64,000 bases of DNA from Seminavis robusta (lineage: Eukaryota > Bacillariophyta > Bacillariophyceae > Naviculales > Naviculaceae), in NCBI GenBank assembly GCA_903772945.1, contig CAICTM010000325.1, positions 1-64,000 on the forward strand, read 5' to 3'. Positions 20,970-30,827 of the stretch are shown piece after piece. The notes beneath the pieces are model-generated. The model saw only the letters and a list, made by a program, of their open reading frames with translations. It was not told the origin of the DNA and made no database searches. The position numbers and the translations under genes are program-made. Numbering within the stretch: position 1 is the first letter of the stretch; each line of letters starts with the position of its first letter.

Positions 20970-23805
20970 TAAGCGCGGCCGGATCAATTCCCGGATATAG
21001 TCTGTCCGTCGTCGGTCAAAATGTGAGGACCCTCGAGATTAGTTTTAAATGCTAGCTGGCTTGCCCTTATTTAGAGCTTTCTAACGGTGTGCCAACCATT
21101 GGCTAGTTCCGCGTAGTTACTATATTGCAGCCAACCGACACATTTTAGTTGTCGTGCGCGATTCTGTCGGAGGCTGACTCCCACGGCTATCGGAATGAAA
21201 AAAGGCCCATTTTCCGAGTAACTTCGATTTCGATCCTCTTTCTTTATCCAACCAAAGATGAGCCAAACACTCTGTATTCGACCACCATGGCGCCTCCTGA
21301 TAGCCCTGAAAACACCACGGACACCCCCCCCCAGGTCCCTGTTAGCCCAGTCAAGAAGATCCACTCGCCTAGTCTTCGAAATCGCATTGCGAAAGGCAAA
21401 AATGCAAAGGATCCTGTGAACGTGGAGCCACTCAAAAAGGAGATAGCCGACTGGCTAGCAAGCTATCGAGACCTTCTCCATTGCCTCTCAATCAGGAATA
21501 GCTCCCAGTACACCACTTGCACCTGCAATCATGACATCCCAGCCAAGGAAACGCTTGAATTCAAGTTCATCGTGGATTTTCTTTGGAGATTTGGCCTCAT
21601 GACACGTCCAGTCCAAACTGAGTTCTGTATGGAGTGGGTCAAGTACGTTCGACAGAAGCACCGACTCTCAAAGTACATCTTCAGCAGAGTGGAGCAACAC
21701 CGTTGCTATGTCCTGCCAGGAACAGCTTATGACTCTTGCTGTCGCGACACTTTGATCCGTCTCATTGGATTTGGCTATGAGAAATGGATGAATGTGGAGA
21801 ACATCGTGGACGGAAAGAAGAAGAACAGACACGGCAACCAAGGGAACCAAAACAAAGTCGACAAGGATGTTTATCGTTCCCTGAACTTCTTCTTCATTGA
21901 AGTCGGGCAGTTAGCCCAACCAAGAGCCACCCTTTTTGTCCGTGAACTGGTGGATGGAACTCTCCAGAACACACTCAAGAGCGATGATGACGAAGTCCGT
22001 GAGCTTCCAGCCTCTCAGACCAAGCGTTCACTCTATGGCAGGTACCTTCGCGAGAATGGGTGGAAAGCGAAAGTGGACATCAGAGGAACAGCAAAACAAG
22101 AACCCATTCCTGGCATGGAACAAAAGAAAGTCTGCTCTTGGTCCAAGTTCTGGGACTTCTGGCAGAAGGAATACCCACGGCTGGTGGTTGCTTCTGCAAG
22201 GGAAGATATCTGTGGCGACTGCTATGTCTATGCAAACCGGCACAAGTATCTAGTCAACGTCCAAAAGAAGAATGCAGAAAGGGAAGCTCGATTTGGAGTA
22301 GAGTCTGATGACTCGGATGACGAGATTCCTCTCTGCGAGATGACTGCTTTGGAAAAGAAAAGGCGAGAGGAGAAGGAAGCTCTTATGGTGGAGCAAGAAG
22401 AGATGCTTCTGAAAGCGGCCGAGCATGTCACCGACGCACGAAAGCAAAGGGAGTACTATCGACTCAAGAAGAAGGAAGCGATTGCAACGAAGGACAAGCC
22501 ACCTGCAGAGAGGTCGCTCTGCTTTGTTGCTGACTATGCTCAGAACATGGCTTGCCCCTCATTCGCTTTTTGAGCAGCCAGGAGAAACTTATTACTATTC
22601 TCCTCTCTCGATCTATTGCTTTGGTGTTGTTGACTGTTCCTCTGACAAGCTGTTCGCCTACACCTACAGTGAGGATATAGCAAAGAAAGGAGGCAACAAT
22701 GTTTGCTCTCTTCTGTGGTCCCACATCAAGAGTCACAAACTCAGAGATGAAGCTTATGAGGAAACGTACAAGGAGATTACTCTCATTTTCGACAACTGTG
22801 CCGGTCAAAACAAGAACAGAATGGTTATGCGCATGCTTTTCTTTTTGGTGAAGCTTGGCATTGCCAAGGCAGCAAGGGCTGCTTTCTTGGTCAAGGGGCA
22901 CACAAAGAATGATTGCGATCGCCTCTTCAATGTCATGAAGAAGGAATACCGGAACGTATGTCATGGTTTGTCTTCTCCTAAAAACCTGAAGAACACCCAT
23001 CCGGCTTTTGATCCGGCCGCTCGCATTATCTAACAGCGACCATGATGGAAACGTCTCACCTACTTGTTTTTCACTGCTGTTAACTACTTGCAGACCAACA
23101 TATATGTTCCCTCCCATCTTATTGACAGCATGAAACATGAGTCGGTAGAGCCTGTGTGGTGTGAGGCCGATTTCTTCTTCAACTGGGATTCTTTCGAGTC
23201 AAAGTATATGGGGAAGCCATCCAAAGTGAAGCAGTACCACTGCTTTACTTATGATATTGATGTCGACAATGGTGAGACATTGGTTAAGAAGACCACCCAT
23301 GACAGCAAAAAGAAGAGCTCCCAAAAGATCCTCCGACCTGAGTTCCGTGGAAAGGACAAAGCCTTTTGGAAAGACGCAATGAGCAAGGAGTTAGAGGCAG
23401 TTGGCGCTGTTGGAATCCAAGATATTAAATGGAAGGAGCTGTATGATAAGTGGGCTCCATTGGTGCCGGAGGATGCCAAGAAGGAACTCCTCTACTATCG
23501 CGAAGATCCAGGTGAGGAAAGACGTGCGAAGATCAAAGCTAACAGCGACAAGGCCAGATCGGCCAGGAAGGAGCGAACCACCAGCAAAGCAACTAGTAGT
23601 GCGTCCAAATAGGTTAACAGCCATAAAGTCTATCTGTTTTATTGAGTTTGTGCTATGGTAAGAGTGTGTCATTGGTGCTGGAACGCTTGTGAGCTTCATT
23701 GTGGTGCCTCACTTTTTGTTTTCCCCTTTTTCTCGACTAGGTGTTTGACTGGACCTCCGGACGATGACAGACGGTGCCGTCCGGGTTTTGATCCGGCCGC
23801 GCTTA
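20970..23805 (+). mobile_element. 2.8-kb DNA transposon with inverted ends and TA target duplication
   Basis: Both ends read TAAGCGCGGCCGGATCAA inward, an exact 18-bp terminal inverted repeat, and weaker similarity continues for about 50 bp (CCCGGA, then TCTGTC, then GTCAAA). The flanks are TA on both sides (20968-20969 and 23806-23807). Taking out the element plus one TA restores the reading frame of the host gene on the minus strand, which strongly supports these boundaries. It carries one transposase-like gene on the plus strand. I cannot place it in a named superfamily; a TA duplication occurs in Tc1/mariner and several other groups. Confidence 0.85.
21287..23612 (+). CDS. DDE-type transposase-like protein of the transposon (one frame break)
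   Basis: The first frame, from the ATG at 21287 to 22573, encodes an N-terminal domain with Cys/His clusters (TTCTCNHDI, CYVLPGTAYDSCCRD, DICGDCYVYANRH), a Glu/Lys coiled coil and then CFVADYAQNM. After one frame break near 22560 the frame continues with GETYYYSPLSIYCFGVVDC, LIFDNCAGQNKNRMVMRM and KGHTKNDCDRLFNVMKKEYR. The Asp residues in these three stretches look like an RNase-H-fold DDE core, resembling proteins annotated DUF7869. An intron at 22956-23093 (GTATGT...TTGCAG, phase 0) joins KKEYRN to TNIYVPSHLID. The last exon ends at 23612. The frame break suggests this copy is inactive or mis-sequenced. Confidence 0.65.
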
Positions 23806-25302
23806 TATATGTGTCTTGAGGAGCAGTGCTTAGTTTGTTTTGGAGAATCACATTCCAAAGCTCATTGGACATGTCTTCGATGATGGGGGCAGTTTCCATC
23901 TTGATATAGGGGAGGACTCCCCCCTATCGTGGGGAGCCGAAGCGTGGAAGGAGACGATGCTTCCAGAGCCTGGATATCCTTCCAAAAGGCATCCCTGACA
24001 CTGTAAAACTTTGCGTTCATGTTCCAAATGAAGCGGTTGGGTTCCTTGCCATCGTGCTGTTCTCGCATGGAGATGATTCTGGCCAAGTTACAGTTACGGG
24101 TAATGGTATCGTCACTCCAGGTATCAATTTTTTGCCAGACAATGCCATCTTCGGGTGGCGAATCTCCTCTTCTCATGGCCGCTGTGTTTTGGTCAAGTTC
24201 TTTTTCTGTGCTGTATTGTCCATGAAGGCAGGAGCCGACAGTTCATGAAAGCTGATATTGAGAAAGTCTGACCACAACAAGCCTGGATGAATGGATTGTT
24301 CATCGTTGTGGAGACGTGCCAGCAAGTCTGCGGGTGGTGGTACATACATCGTGGCGCAGAGATATCCGGCCAGTTCCGAGAGGGACATGAAAACGGCCTT
24401 TCGATCCCCAACGCCAGCCCTGTTCATCTTGGCCATGATCATGCGGTTGCGGGGCGTTCCCTCGTATGCAGCGCAGCGCCGCTGGCACTCATCTCGTCCT
24501 GCATTGCGCCGACAAAATATATCCGAAGGATAGAGCGTATTGTTGTGAGACACTTGGATCCATTCATCTGAGGGAGCAGCAGTGGGACTGGTTGTGGGAG
24601 AAGCCGTTGGAACTTGAGTTGGACTGGCTGTGGGAGAAGATTTAGGAACAGCAGAAGGGGGAACCGTCGAAGCGTTTGTTGGATTCTCTGTCTTGGCAAA
24701 ACCGATCCCTCTGACGAACGACTTGACATTGTCTTTGGATTTGGTCTGGTTCTTATTCATATGACTCGACTCATTGGGGTTGACTGGGAAGACAAGTTTC
24801 TGGTGGCGCCTGGCAACGAAGCCCAACCAATGTCCAACACAAGCAAGGATCCTATTGTGCAAAAGATCATCAGCCACAGACTCTGTCGGACCAAGAATTG
24901 ACGTGCAGGCATGGTAGCGAAAATTTGCGTTCGATGGAAAAGTAGTTTTGCTCTTCTTGCGAATGTTGCCCGTTTGTGATCTTCAGCTAGTTCCCCTTGG
25001 CTACTAGTATTGCAATCTCGTTAATAAGCTGATTGAACAGCAGAGGATGAAACCTTGGAACGAAGGTCAAAGCCCCGTCGAAAAGCTCGCATGGCGACAA
25101 TAATGCTCGACTTTTAAAAATTTAAAAATTTGGACAGCACCTGGCAAGGTTTTCTTGGTTGTTGGAAATTGTGAGGGATGGGAAAATCTTTCCTGTACCG
25201 GCCACAAGGAGGGGTCCCGGCCCGGCCCATCCAGAATCGAATCCACATAACCTCGGCAGGTTAACTGCCTGAGTCCTCTACCCCTTTAATGGCAAAAATT
25301 CT

Positions 25303-25373
25303 GTCTGTGGGATCCCCCTGGTTTTTGTCTGTGGGATCCCCTTGTTTTGTGTCTGTGGGATCCCCTATTCCGG
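25303..25373. repeat. 24-bp tandem repeat, three copies
   Basis: The unit GTCTGTGGGATCCCC followed by a T-rich spacer occurs at 25303, 25327 and 25351, an exact 24-bp period with small differences only in the T-rich part. No coding frame runs through it. Confidence 0.85.
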
Positions 25374-25595
25374 TGAAGCCAGGGTATAAGGATAGAGATA
25401 ATGTAAGCTGGCAAAACTGGAATTTGAAGGTTCAATAAAAGTTAGGGGTAGGAATATATCAATGTAATTTAAGGTTAGTGCACTCAGGACAAAAACACAA
25501 TAAGCCAGCAGGTGTTGTAAATTTAGAGTTACACGATCGAATGATAGCTGTAAATTATGGGTTGGCCCATGGCTACATCAATGCTAGCTTAATAT

Positions 25596-25755
25596 AAAAC
25601 AGAAGGTTACAATGAGGGAATGATAGTGGGCGGCAACACACGACGAAGTCGGGTGTTGTCGCCATGGCTAGCATACATAAAAAAGAAGGTTATAATGAGG
25701 GAATAATACTGGGCGGCAACACACGACGAAGTCGGGTGTTGTTGCCAGGGCTACC
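25596..25755. repeat. tandem duplication (83-bp period), each copy with a 16-bp-stem hairpin
   Basis: Two copies share AGAAGGTTA(C/T)AATGAGGGAAT and a palindrome with the arm GGCGGCAACACACGAC, a GAA loop and the arm GTCGGGTGTTGTCGCC (25629-25663; second copy 25712-25746). The stems have 16 positions with one mismatch and one or two G-U pairs. A weaker earlier copy may start near 25566 (CCCATGGCTA). The repeat lies 170-330 bp downstream of the LRR gene stop, so it may be in that gene's 3' untranslated region or downstream of it. Confidence 0.8.
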
Positions 25756-25923
25756 TTGAAAGAAGGATGCAATCTCAAACATGATCCTCTTTCTTCTATT
25801 TGTCTTTCTGCCGAGGTATCGCAGCTCCCGCTGACTTAGTTGTCCACAGCTCAAGAAAACTCATTGATACAAAGTAAGAACCTTTTTACATACTATGTCG
25901 CTAGTGTTTGTTGTATCTACACA

Positions 25924-27474
25924 TTAGAAACAACATTCTACCAAACTACAGTTGGCCCGAATCTCCATCAAGCCAATGTGCACTCTCTCACAGAGCTTTT
26001 CGGGTACTCGGCCAGATACATTTGTTCTAGTGACATCCAAAAAGGACAAGCTTGACAGCTCACCAAGCTCGGAGGGTATTTGGCCAGTCATGTCTGCATT
26101 GTCATGAACGTCGATAGTTTCCAAAGCAGCGAGCTCCCCGAGTCTTGTGGGGATCGTTCCACCAAAAAAGTTGCTTGACATGTCATACTCGCGGAGCGGC
26201 TTGCTGTTGCCAATTGCTTCTGTGAGTTTACCATCAAACAAACCAAACAGATTCCCCTCAATATTGACGACTTCCAACTTGGTTAGAACATGGTAGAGCG
26301 GTGCATGATAACCATGCAGAGTGTTTTTACCCATCTTGATCACTCGCACCCCAAATGGTTTGAAGCCAGTCCCAGAGATTAGCTGTCCTGTAAAGTTGTT
26401 GTTGGATACAATAAAGACCTCCATTACTTCATTATTTCCTGCAGGGCCAGTTGGGACTGCTCCATGCATATTGTTGTCTCCAATATCAAATGTCTTCATT
26501 CTGGAAAGGAATCTGTTGACTACCGGCAGTGTCCCCTGGAGATTGTTGGAGTTAAGGTTCAGGATCAGTAGAGTGCTGTTCTCGCCACAGACAGGATACT
26601 TGTCATAGTGAAGGATGCTTTCGTTGTGAGCCTGAGTGAACCAGTCACATTCATTCACATCATAGCTGAGCCAGTGATCATTTCGGAACCAGTTGTGGCC
26701 ATTGGTGATATAGTACCACCAAGCCAAGTCGTATCGTTGCAGCTGTCTTTCGGGGGTGTAGCTGTTGAGGTTGGGGTCATTCCACATCCAGGCATTGGCT
26801 CTGTATTCAGGTGTACTTGTGTTCTCAAATGCTTTGAGAGTTGGAAGAGACAGACCATCCTGAAAGGGTGGATGAATGACCACCACCACAGATGCGTGAT
26901 CATGATCACCTTTACTCTTTGATTTAGCAGTGAGAGGCAGGTAAAGAGCAAGAAAGATTCCCAAACCAACTATTGCCGCAAATGCCAAACCCACTGTGGG
27001 AAGGGCGTTTCTTTGCTGCTGATTGGCTGGCATGATGGTTCCTTCAATCACTTCCACATGTCTTCCTTGTTCCAAGTTATCTGTTTCATTGTTGACTAGG
27101 ACTGCTCCATCAATTACAGCCTCAGTCTCATTGCTGCTGGGAGAATTATTGTCTGTCTCAATATTATTATTCTGTTGAGTTTCATCTGTAGTAGCGCCAA
27201 TACCAACAACAGAAAATGCCCCCGGCAATCCGCTCATGTTTGCATTGGGCAACAAGGGCAATGGTTGAATTTGGCTTTGTATTGAGTATTCATCCGTGAC
27301 AACATTGTGTGCTTGGTCTTGACTACTGGTGTTACAGGTATGGTCAACTGAGTCCCTTGAAACTTGCTGTTTGGGTTCCTTCTCCTCTTCTTTTTCCTCA
27401 TCCTCGAGGCTCTTGTGATATTCGATACTAGTAGTAGGACTCTCTCTGGCTGCAGTGGGCATAGCGTTCGACAT
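25924..27474 (-). CDS. single-pass leucine-rich-repeat protein
   Basis: The 516-residue protein starts at an ATG and has an acidic, Gln/Asn-rich N-terminal region, then one transmembrane segment at about residues 160-182 (LAFAAIVGLGIFLALYLPL). After it comes a Trp/Tyr-rich cap (YDLAWWYYITNGHNWFRNDHW) and six or so plant-type LRRs, e.g. LLILNLNSNNLQGTLP, TFDIGDNNMHGAVP, ETIDVHDNADMTGQIP and LSFLDVTRTNVSGRVP. The end has a Cys pair (NCSLVECC) that probably closes the solenoid. Diatoms carry many such membrane LRR proteins; their ligands are unknown. The LRR part is likely lumenal or extracellular and the long N terminus cytosolic. Confidence 0.85.
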   Translation of the reverse strand: MSNAMPTAARESPTTSIEYHKSLEDEEKEEEKEPKQQVSRDSVDHTCNTSSQDQAHNVVTDEYSIQSQIQPLPLLPNANMSGLPGAFSVVGIGATTDETQQNNNIETDNNSPSSNETEAVIDGAVLVNNETDNLEQGRHVEVIEGTIMPANQQQRNALPTVGLAFAAIVGLGIFLALYLPLTAKSKSKGDHDHASVVVVIHPPFQDGLSLPTLKAFENTSTPEYRANAWMWNDPNLNSYTPERQLQRYDLAWWYYITNGHNWFRNDHWLSYDVNECDWFTQAHNESILHYDKYPVCGENSTLLILNLNSNNLQGTLPVVNRFLSRMKTFDIGDNNMHGAVPTGPAGNNEVMEVFIVSNNNFTGQLISGTGFKPFGVRVIKMGKNTLHGYHAPLYHVLTKLEVVNIEGNLFGLFDGKLTEAIGNSKPLREYDMSSNFFGGTIPTRLGELAALETIDVHDNADMTGQIPSELGELSSLSFLDVTRTNVSGRVPEKLCERVHIGLMEIRANCSLVECCF

Positions 27475-29111
27475 GGTTGGTTCTCTGTTTTTTGTTGTTG
27501 TGAATTTTGGATGTTAGAAGAGGATGATCTCGGCCTTTGGATGGATGGTGCCGGTAATCGACGTAAGTCAGGTTGTACTGCAGTGCTAGTACATAGCTAT
27601 GACGTACGGTACATATCAACATATCAACAATCCCGGAATTGTCAGGGCAGCGATATTTAATTAAGCAAATGACTCTGGATCGTACCAGCTAAAGTCGACA
27701 TGACTCGACATCGTTGGTTGGCTGCATGATAAGCTATGATCCTATTATTAATAGTAGAGGAGTCCAGTCATGCTTTCTATTTTTTGGCAGACGACCCGTG
27801 ACTACCGTGTCATCAAGAACCTTGCGGAACTCTTCATCAAGACAGACCACGCAACACGCAACACGCAACGTGCAGTCTTTGGTGAAATAACACAGTACGT
27901 GTACAGTCTACTCGCGCTAATATTTATAATATTATATTTATCCTCGCTGTAATATTTATTAAATCTCGAGGTCCCCCCCTCAGTCCCGGGTATCCGTGAA
28001 TGAATCTTTCGAGCAGCAACAAATCTTTCAAGCAGCCCGACAACGTCGTCCAATCCATTCCAACCGTTTCAATTTGACCGAGACAGCATGTAAAATGCCA
28101 ATATCGATCCAATGGAGGTGGGATTCCTCGCACCTCTGCCCGTGGCTGTCTTGTCTGGGCCAGCCCAAGCGCTGGTTGTTTACGTGCAGTTTTCGAAGGA
28201 TGGTTTCGAGGAGACAAAAACAATTCTCCTGAGCTGCCAAACAATTACGGCGCCGATTCAACCAACGGCGCCGATTCAACCAACGGCGCCGATTCAACCG
28301 TAACAAAGAAAGGAACGAAGAAAGGCGGAAAGAGGGGACCAAAAGCAGGTTCAACGAATGCTACTGGGAAAAAGAACAGAGGCGACTGGGCTGTCCGAAA
28401 GTGCCTCTGCTTTGGGTATCAACCAGGCAGCCACTGTGCATCTTGACAGGTTTGCTAGGGCATTGAATGTGGCTAGGGCTGCTAGGGCAGGCAAACGTAA
28501 ATGCGACGGCTCTATCCATTCGTACTTTACTAGTGGAACCGGCCCTTGAAAGCCTTATATTTATTCTCTCTAATATATTTATCGAAATCCGCAATCCCCC
28601 CCATAAATAATAGAGCGAGTCAACTGTACTCCAGTACAGTATACTAGCTAGAACAGACTCTAAGTCCTATTCTGAATTCTAATTATATAGTAAGTTAATT
28701 CGAATCGAACGAATCTAATCAGATTCAACCAAATCGAATGATTCAATCGAATTCTGCCGTGGAGGACCACACAAAGAAATGCATACATCCACGAATATGG
28801 GTCCTCAAGCCCCTCCAAGTAGTCTACCAGTAGCCATTCTGCCCTCCTCATAGAACGTTGGCCATGCTCCTTGGAAAAAGTGTGAGAGCTGCCGTATCGT
28901 ATGAGTACTGGTATCGACCTACCGTAGACGTTTTCTTCTGTGCTGGAAGACCTTTCCAGGCAGTTGCAACGAAAAGCAAAGATGATCCCACGGCAGCCAG
29001 GTGAACATACATGTATGTACGATACGTACAGTACTAGTATTTGGTTTTCCTACTCTCGTGATTCTTTTGTGGATGTTCTCTGTCTTGCATGCGTTCGGTA
29101 CCTATCCAACC
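27475..29111. other. intergenic region, possible decayed unit at 27945-28600
   Basis: About 1.6 kb without a convincing gene. Imperfect direct repeats at about 27950-27980 and 28567-28600 (TAATATTTAT versus TAATATATTTAT, both followed within 20 bases by a run of six or seven C) bracket some 620 bp. Inside are an 18-bp unit, CGGCGCCGATTCAACCAA, repeated at 28248, 28266 and 28284, and short frames such as the one at 28358-28549. The frames are broken and unrecognised. Right of this unit lies a stretch rich in GAATCGAAT variants (28700-28750). Confidence 0.4.
28248..28299. repeat. 18-bp tandem repeat, almost three copies
   Basis: CGGCGCCGATTCAACCAA is repeated head to tail at 28248, 28266 and 28284; the last copy is two bases short. 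The period is a multiple of three, so it would keep a reading frame if it were coding. Confidence 0.85.
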
Positions 29112-30487
29112 CTACTGCGTTGCTTTGGCCCGGTCCATGCTCGATTGGATGTTTTGTTTGGAGGCACCCTTTCGGATGTAGTTTTGACGTGATGCGTCTT
29201 TCTCCTCCTTCAAAGCGAGGGCACCATTGTCCTTGTCGCTGCTGCTAGTTGCTACTGTTGACTTTTTCTTCTTTGGCAACAACCCCAGCATGGCCTCTCC
29301 CATGGCCTTGCCAATCAACCAATACGTCTCGCAATTATTGTTCCAATGATAGCTCTGTTTCCCAGGTGATTCCGGGAGAGGCGGTCGTAAAAAGTCTCTG
29401 GTTTCAACCGATTCGACGGTCCCTTTGAATTCCGGATACTTGGCCACGGCAAATTGCGCATGGATGATTCCATCCCGACGAGGATTGTGTCTCCAACCAT
29501 CCATTCCCGAGACACCAATCGATACGGGCAAGTTGGGTGCATCCAAATCCTTGCGCACATCTCGAATCAGATTGGCGAGATTGAATTCGTATTCGGCCGT
29601 CATGTTGACGTCGCAGCCGTCGTTCCAGCCCTATCATATAATAATAATGGCAGAGAGTGGAAAAGTGTATTGTTGTTGACAGAACCATACCAGTCAGCCG
29701 ATATGACACAACAGTAAAGGGGAAAGGAGATGAGATGGGAAAGATGGCTATGAGAGAAGCACGCACAAACACAAGTGTATACAAACAAGCCTTGGTTGTA
29801 TCCTCGTACCTGATGCCACGCAAAGCCAGCTAACTCGTATCTTCCATCATAGTCCGGAAAGTACTGATCCAAGTGTGCCAATGTCTTGTAGGTGTTGGCA
29901 ATCATGGTTTGATAATAGATTCCAGTATCTCCACCCGACGAGGGTGGTCGATAATCGCCGGCCAAACTGCGTCCTCCCCAGGCAATTTTGACGAGTAGAA
30001 TTTGTTGTTGCTCTTGTTGTTCAACAAGACCATCCGCCACGGTCCAACCAAATCCCAGCTCGGGCCCCATTTGTTGTCCCTGCTGGCCCGGATCTCCTCC
30101 ATATCCTGGCGTCAGAGGACCGAATTGGTTCATTTCGACCCGGACATTGCCAATGTTTTGTCGATTGTAGGCAATCCACACGTCGTCACGGACGGTCCAA
30201 TTGCCGTTGGAATCCTTTAGTTTGCCGTACTTGGTCGGATCGGTCGCCACCATCCATTCCAGAGTCCCATTCCGATATGACCCCTTGTCGTCTTGTACCA
30301 ACATGTACCCGTGGCCTTGCATGTTGGACTGACCCGCCAGGAGAAACACCTTGACCGGAGGCTTCTTATTGGTAGTAGGAGTGTTTTCGTTGGTAATACT
30401 GGCTGCGGAGGATGCCGAGCTGGCAGTGGCCAGCATGGAAAAGGCAGCAACCACTAGCGCCCATGCTCGAGCTGACAACATCGTCAT
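29112..30487 (-). CDS. secreted SASA-type carbohydrate esterase
   Basis: Exons 30487-29810 and 29630-29112 give 398 residues; the 179-bp intron is GT-AG in phase 0. The ATG at 30487 starts a signal peptide (ALVVAAFSMLATASSA). The SASA (sialate O-acetylesterase-like, CE6-related) domain begins with VKVFLLAGQSNMQGHG, where the Ser of GQSNM (about residue 54) is the expected nucleophile. The intron join recreates FAWHQ/GWNDG, the family's conserved WHQGExD-like block, and SYHWNNNCETYWLIGKAM near the end resembles the C-terminal conserved region. The last 50 residues are a Lys-rich tail. It likely removes acetyl groups from extracellular polysaccharides. It is divergent from the gene at 30828 across 340 bp. 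Confidence 0.85.
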
Positions 30488-30827
30488 TTTGATCTGCACA
30501 CAGATAAAGTACTTGTTGAGGAGGGAGGATCAGTTGCAGTGATGGGATGTCTTCGCAGAATAGAAGAAGTGAGCACAGGACATCAAAGGATCTTTCGATC
30601 ACCTAAATTTGGATCTTTGGCAAACAATAAGCCCATTAGGCTGTCAAAACAGCAAAATTGTGGAGATTCTCACGTATCGATTACGTACCGTACCAACTAC
30701 ACCTCTCGCCAACCTTTGTGCTCATTGTTTTGCTTGGTTCATCTCTCGGTTGCTCAGTCTTCATCAGCTTGCTTGGATACGGTAGCTTTGTGGTTCTACT
30801 CATTCCAGTACATACACAAATTTGACA

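Larger units (their letters stand above)
20494..24877 (-). pseudogene. host gene for a secretory-type protein, cut by a DNA transposon
   Basis: On the minus strand the coding pieces run from about 24877 to 23806 and from 20969 to 20494, with the transposon in between. The N-terminal part has a PT/AS-rich linker (SPTASPTQVPTASPTTSPT), then a folded domain (CRRNAGRDECQRRCAAYEG, MAKMNRAGVGDRKAVFMSL, ELAGYLCATMYVPPP). After the transposon the frame continues with GSWHIRRADGKDECNTDLQR and YAPHVPVIMLDDFV. I recall this as a diatom family of unknown function. Removing the transposon and one TA restores the frame. Three other frame breaks remain: near 24240, at a six-C run (23919-23924) and at a five-T run (20739-20743). 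The homopolymer breaks could be assembly errors. The true start is unclear, since 24877 is a GTG. Confidence 0.6.
24878..25923. other. repeat-rich intergenic region
   Basis: About 1 kb with no gene. In order it holds an AT-rich TTTAAAAATTTAAAAATTT stretch near 25113, a tRNA-like segment on the minus strand (about 25215-25295), a three-copy 24-bp repeat (25303-25373) and a tandem hairpin repeat (25596-25755). It lies downstream of the LRR gene at 25924. Confidence 0.6.
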
